NCBI GenBank assembly: GCA_003614735.1
Contig: KZ992528.1
Span: 1 to 34,793 of the forward strand
Source: Thamnocephalis sphaerospora
Taxonomy: Eukaryota; Zoopagomycota; Zoopagomycetes; Zoopagales; Sigmoideomycetaceae
DNA: 34,793 nucleotides
Direction: 5' to 3'
Part shown: piece by piece, positions 32,969-34,793 of the stretch
Position numbering within the stretch: the first letter of the stretch is position 1
Layout: every line of letters begins with the position of its first letter
Made by a program: the position numbers and the translations under genes
The notes under the pieces: generated by a model
The model's database searches: none
What the model was told of the DNA's origin: nothing
The model's input: the letters and a program-made list of their open reading frames with translations, nothing else

Positions 32969-33406
32969 GGTGTCTACAGTCAAACCGGACAGAAAGAGAC
33001 AACGGTGAACGTGGTGGTCGGCTGAGCTTTTTTTGTCACTGGCGCCTGCATGTCCTGTTCTCTCCTTGCTGCACGCGGCGTCTCACCGTTGCTGCCTCGC
33101 TTTCTTCCCTGGTCTACATCCGCCCGCGCCAGCCCACCGTCCTCCTTGGCTCTCCTGCGCTTCCACTCTGTTTCTCGCTAACGTGACCCTTTGCGCTTGC
33201 TCTAGCCGCTCATTTACGTTTTTCTCTCTGTCGCTGCATTCCGCACCGCCACCGACGTTTGCGCGCTGTCCTAGTCCACGCTACTGCCGGCTGCAGTTGA
33301 CGCTGCACGCTCGCGCTGTCTCCTACTTGTCTTGCGCTGCGGACCCGTCTGAGGCGCCTACACGCCACTGCTCTTGCACGCTTTGCACACAACCTAGGCC
33401 ACCACC
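32969..33406. promoter_or_regulatory. Divergent promoter region of NAA30 and a small membrane protein
   Basis: A 438-base spacer. The plus strand is strongly pyrimidine-rich (Ttttttt near 33030, then CTCTCC and TTTCTTCCC stretches), which suits the leader of the plus-strand gene. The overlapping plus-strand ORF at 33033-33593 is in another frame and not supported. Confidence 0.5.
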
Positions 33407-34080
33407 ATGTATGTCGAGGAAGCCGGCGCTGGCTCGTCGCCCTCTCTCCTGGCCACCGACACCCTATCGGCGGACCACCACCATGACCACCACCCACTGG
33501 ACAGTCGCTCCGCCAGTCACCGATCTACCTCCACCGCCATGCCCAAGACGCCAGCACTGCGCGTACTGCAGAGCGGTGGTGACATCCAAGTGATCAATGT
33601 GCACTTTGGTGAGTACGCGCCATGTCACCGTTGGCAGCAGTGACATTGCCCCAAGCTGACCTACTGCATACAGAGACGCACAACGACGCACACGTGCTCA
33701 TCAAGCTGCTGGGCTTTTGTGCCATCATTATTCTACTCCTTGTGACGGTGTTTGTCTTCTTTGGTTCGGGAACAGCGCTGGACGCAGGATCATCGTTTGC
33801 CAGCAGCAGCAACAGCAGCCAGTCGTCCGTGTCGCGCGTCATCTTTGCCAACTATCGCGGCATCGTAGCGGCTGTCTGGCTGATCTGGTACGGCGTCTTT
33901 TGTTTCTGGTGCTGGTTTGCCCGCTTGGCCTGGGGCGACGTGACCGTGCCGGAAAAGTGCGTCGTAGGCTTTCGCCGCGTACGCGAGCGCAGCGTCATCT
34001 GCTGGCTGCCCAACGATGGCACGTCCGCCGCGTCAGGGCGCTGGCAGCTGCGGGTGGCCCGCCCCGTTTCTCGGCGGTGA
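33407..34080 (+). CDS. Small protein with two TM helices, unknown family
   Basis: Two exons: 33407-33608 and 33674-34080 with a 65-base intron (GTGAGT donor, CTGAC branch-like site, ATACAG acceptor), giving 202 residues. The ATG has a favourable CCACC context. The N-terminal 65 residues are polar with a His/Asp cluster (DHHHDHHPLD). The splice joins VINVHF to ETHNDAHVLIKLL. Hydrophobic helices lie at about 77-97 (LLGFCAIIILLLVTVFVFF) and 127-148 (IVAAVWLIWYGVFCFWCWF), separated by a Ser-rich loop. The end is Arg-rich with two Cys. No signal peptide. I do not recognise the family. With only two helices it may be an adaptor or a subunit of an organelle membrane complex; that is guesswork. Confidence 0.7.
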
Positions 34081-34655
34081 TGCATTTGCGCGTGAATTCA
34101 TCTGCGTGTTTCACTTTATTCTATCATCTATCCGTACTGGCCTTGTTCAGGCAGCATCACGTGGTTTAACACGACACGAGCAACATTCTAGCACATAGTG
34201 TCTGTCGTGAGGGTGATGTATGCGGGGTGGGAAGCCGCCGTGTGCTGTCTGTGGCGCTCTACAGAACGCGCAAGCAGCCGCCGTCACACGTACGGGCATT
34301 ATTGGCCTCCATGCGCGTGGGCATCGTCGGATCGTACGTTCGGCGTTATGCCTAATGCCGCCATCGCCGCGTATGCGCCAACGATGGTTGGGCAAGCGAA
34401 CATTCTGGTGATTTCCGATAGAGTGCTGGCGTCATCCGCCACGTTATCAGCCGCCAGTTGGCACGTTTCCGTACTCGATGCTTTATCTTGTTCTGCTTTT
34501 CCCCTGCGTGACGTTCTTTCTTGCCGCGCCCACCAGCGTTGGCCCCTTTTTCTGCGCAGCGCTTGAACACCACCCTCCAGCACCAGCACCTCGTCCTTCT
34601 CTTCTCGCCAGCGCTGCCAACCATCGCCGCGTGTTCCGTCTCAATCGCCACGGTG
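34081..34655. promoter_or_regulatory. Spacer and upstream region of the last gene
   Basis: This is the 3' flank of the two-TM protein gene and the leader of the next gene, both on the plus strand. It turns pyrimidine-rich after about 34480. ORFs on both strands (for example plus-strand 34198-34566) show no domain. Confidence 0.5.
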
Positions 34656-34793
34656 ATGCTACCAATTGTTGCCCAGCTTGCACTCGCTGCTCTGCAGGCC
34701 ATCGCCCAAGTGGCCGTCATCTGCTCATTTGGCCATATTCTCGCACGCAAGGGCTATCTGAATCATGCGCTGCAAAAAGGAGTAGAATAATGA
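34656..34793 (+). CDS. Probable PIN-like/ECM3-type membrane carrier, first exon, cut by the window end
   Basis: Only about 42 codons are visible. From the ATG at 34656 the product has one hydrophobic helix (LALAALQAIAQVAVICSFGH) followed by ILARKGYLNHALQKG. The helix plus the ARKG-xL-x(4)-QK motif is the usual start of fungal auxin-efflux-carrier-like (ECM3/PIN-like) membrane proteins. An in-frame stop follows at 34788, so the exon must end before it; the only near donor is a weak GTAGAA after codon 42, at 34782. The ORF begins upstream at 34521, but the helix fits better as the N-terminus from 34656. With so little sequence the family call is moderate. Confidence 0.5.

Noticed and set aside
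1-34793. tRNA, rRNA, CRISPR array, transposon or bacterial-type operon
   Set aside because: I scanned for T-loop motifs, spaced direct repeats and transposase-like frames and saw none. Direct repeats present are simple microsatellites.

Overview
This window is nuclear DNA of a fungus, most likely an early-diverging lineage; species and phylum cannot be fixed from sequence alone. The evidence is GC-rich DNA, genes on both strands, many short GT-AG introns (48 to 181 bases, several with CTAAC or CTGAC branch-like sites), an Mgr3-like TPR protein of the fungal mitochondrial i-AAA protease adaptor type, a DEK_C-SWIB (UAF30/Spp27-like) factor, and many short tandem repeats in the spacers. No rRNA, tRNA, CRISPR array or transposon was found.

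Layout. 1-320 (-): first two exons of a DDB1 orthologue, cut by the window start. 935-3586 (-): intronless F-box/LRR protein. 5680-6959 (+): five-exon zeta-crystallin-type quinone oxidoreductase. 7834-9941 (+): secreted Ser/Thr-rich mucin-like protein. 10579-14757 (-): intronless full-size ABCB/P-glycoprotein transporter. 16215-17914 (-): Mgr3-like mitochondrial TPR protein. 18152-20486 (-): seven-exon p50RhoGAP (CRAL-TRIO plus RhoGAP). 21052-22030 (+): signal-peptide, single-pass membrane protein with a polyglutamine tail. 22798-24403 (-): DEK_C-SWIB protein. 26202-32055 (+): eight-exon gene for a protein of about 1793 residues. 32136-32968 (-): four-exon NAA30/MAK3 N-acetyltransferase catalytic subunit. 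33407-34080 (+): small two-TM protein. 34656-end (+): first exon of a probable PIN-like/ECM3-type carrier, cut by the window end.

The most interesting item is the 26.2-32.1 kb gene. Eight exons, two of them micro-exons, join in frame into one protein built of about seven diverged copies of a 170-230 residue beta-rich unit. Each copy opens with a V-x-N-like strand, and six of the seven carry an x-x-W strand motif. The layout weakly recalls the cytolysin/lectin (actinoporin-like) fold. Introns sit at unit borders and both micro-exons have the same 0/1 phase pattern, pointing to growth by exon duplication. No function is assigned.

The genes do not form a pathway cluster. Most are housekeeping genes (ubiquitin ligase, mitochondrial quality control, Rho signalling, chromatin or Pol I, N-terminal acetylation, drug efflux) mixed with lineage-specific surface proteins. 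All exon coordinates are read by eye from splice motifs, reading frame and family alignment; transcripts were not available.
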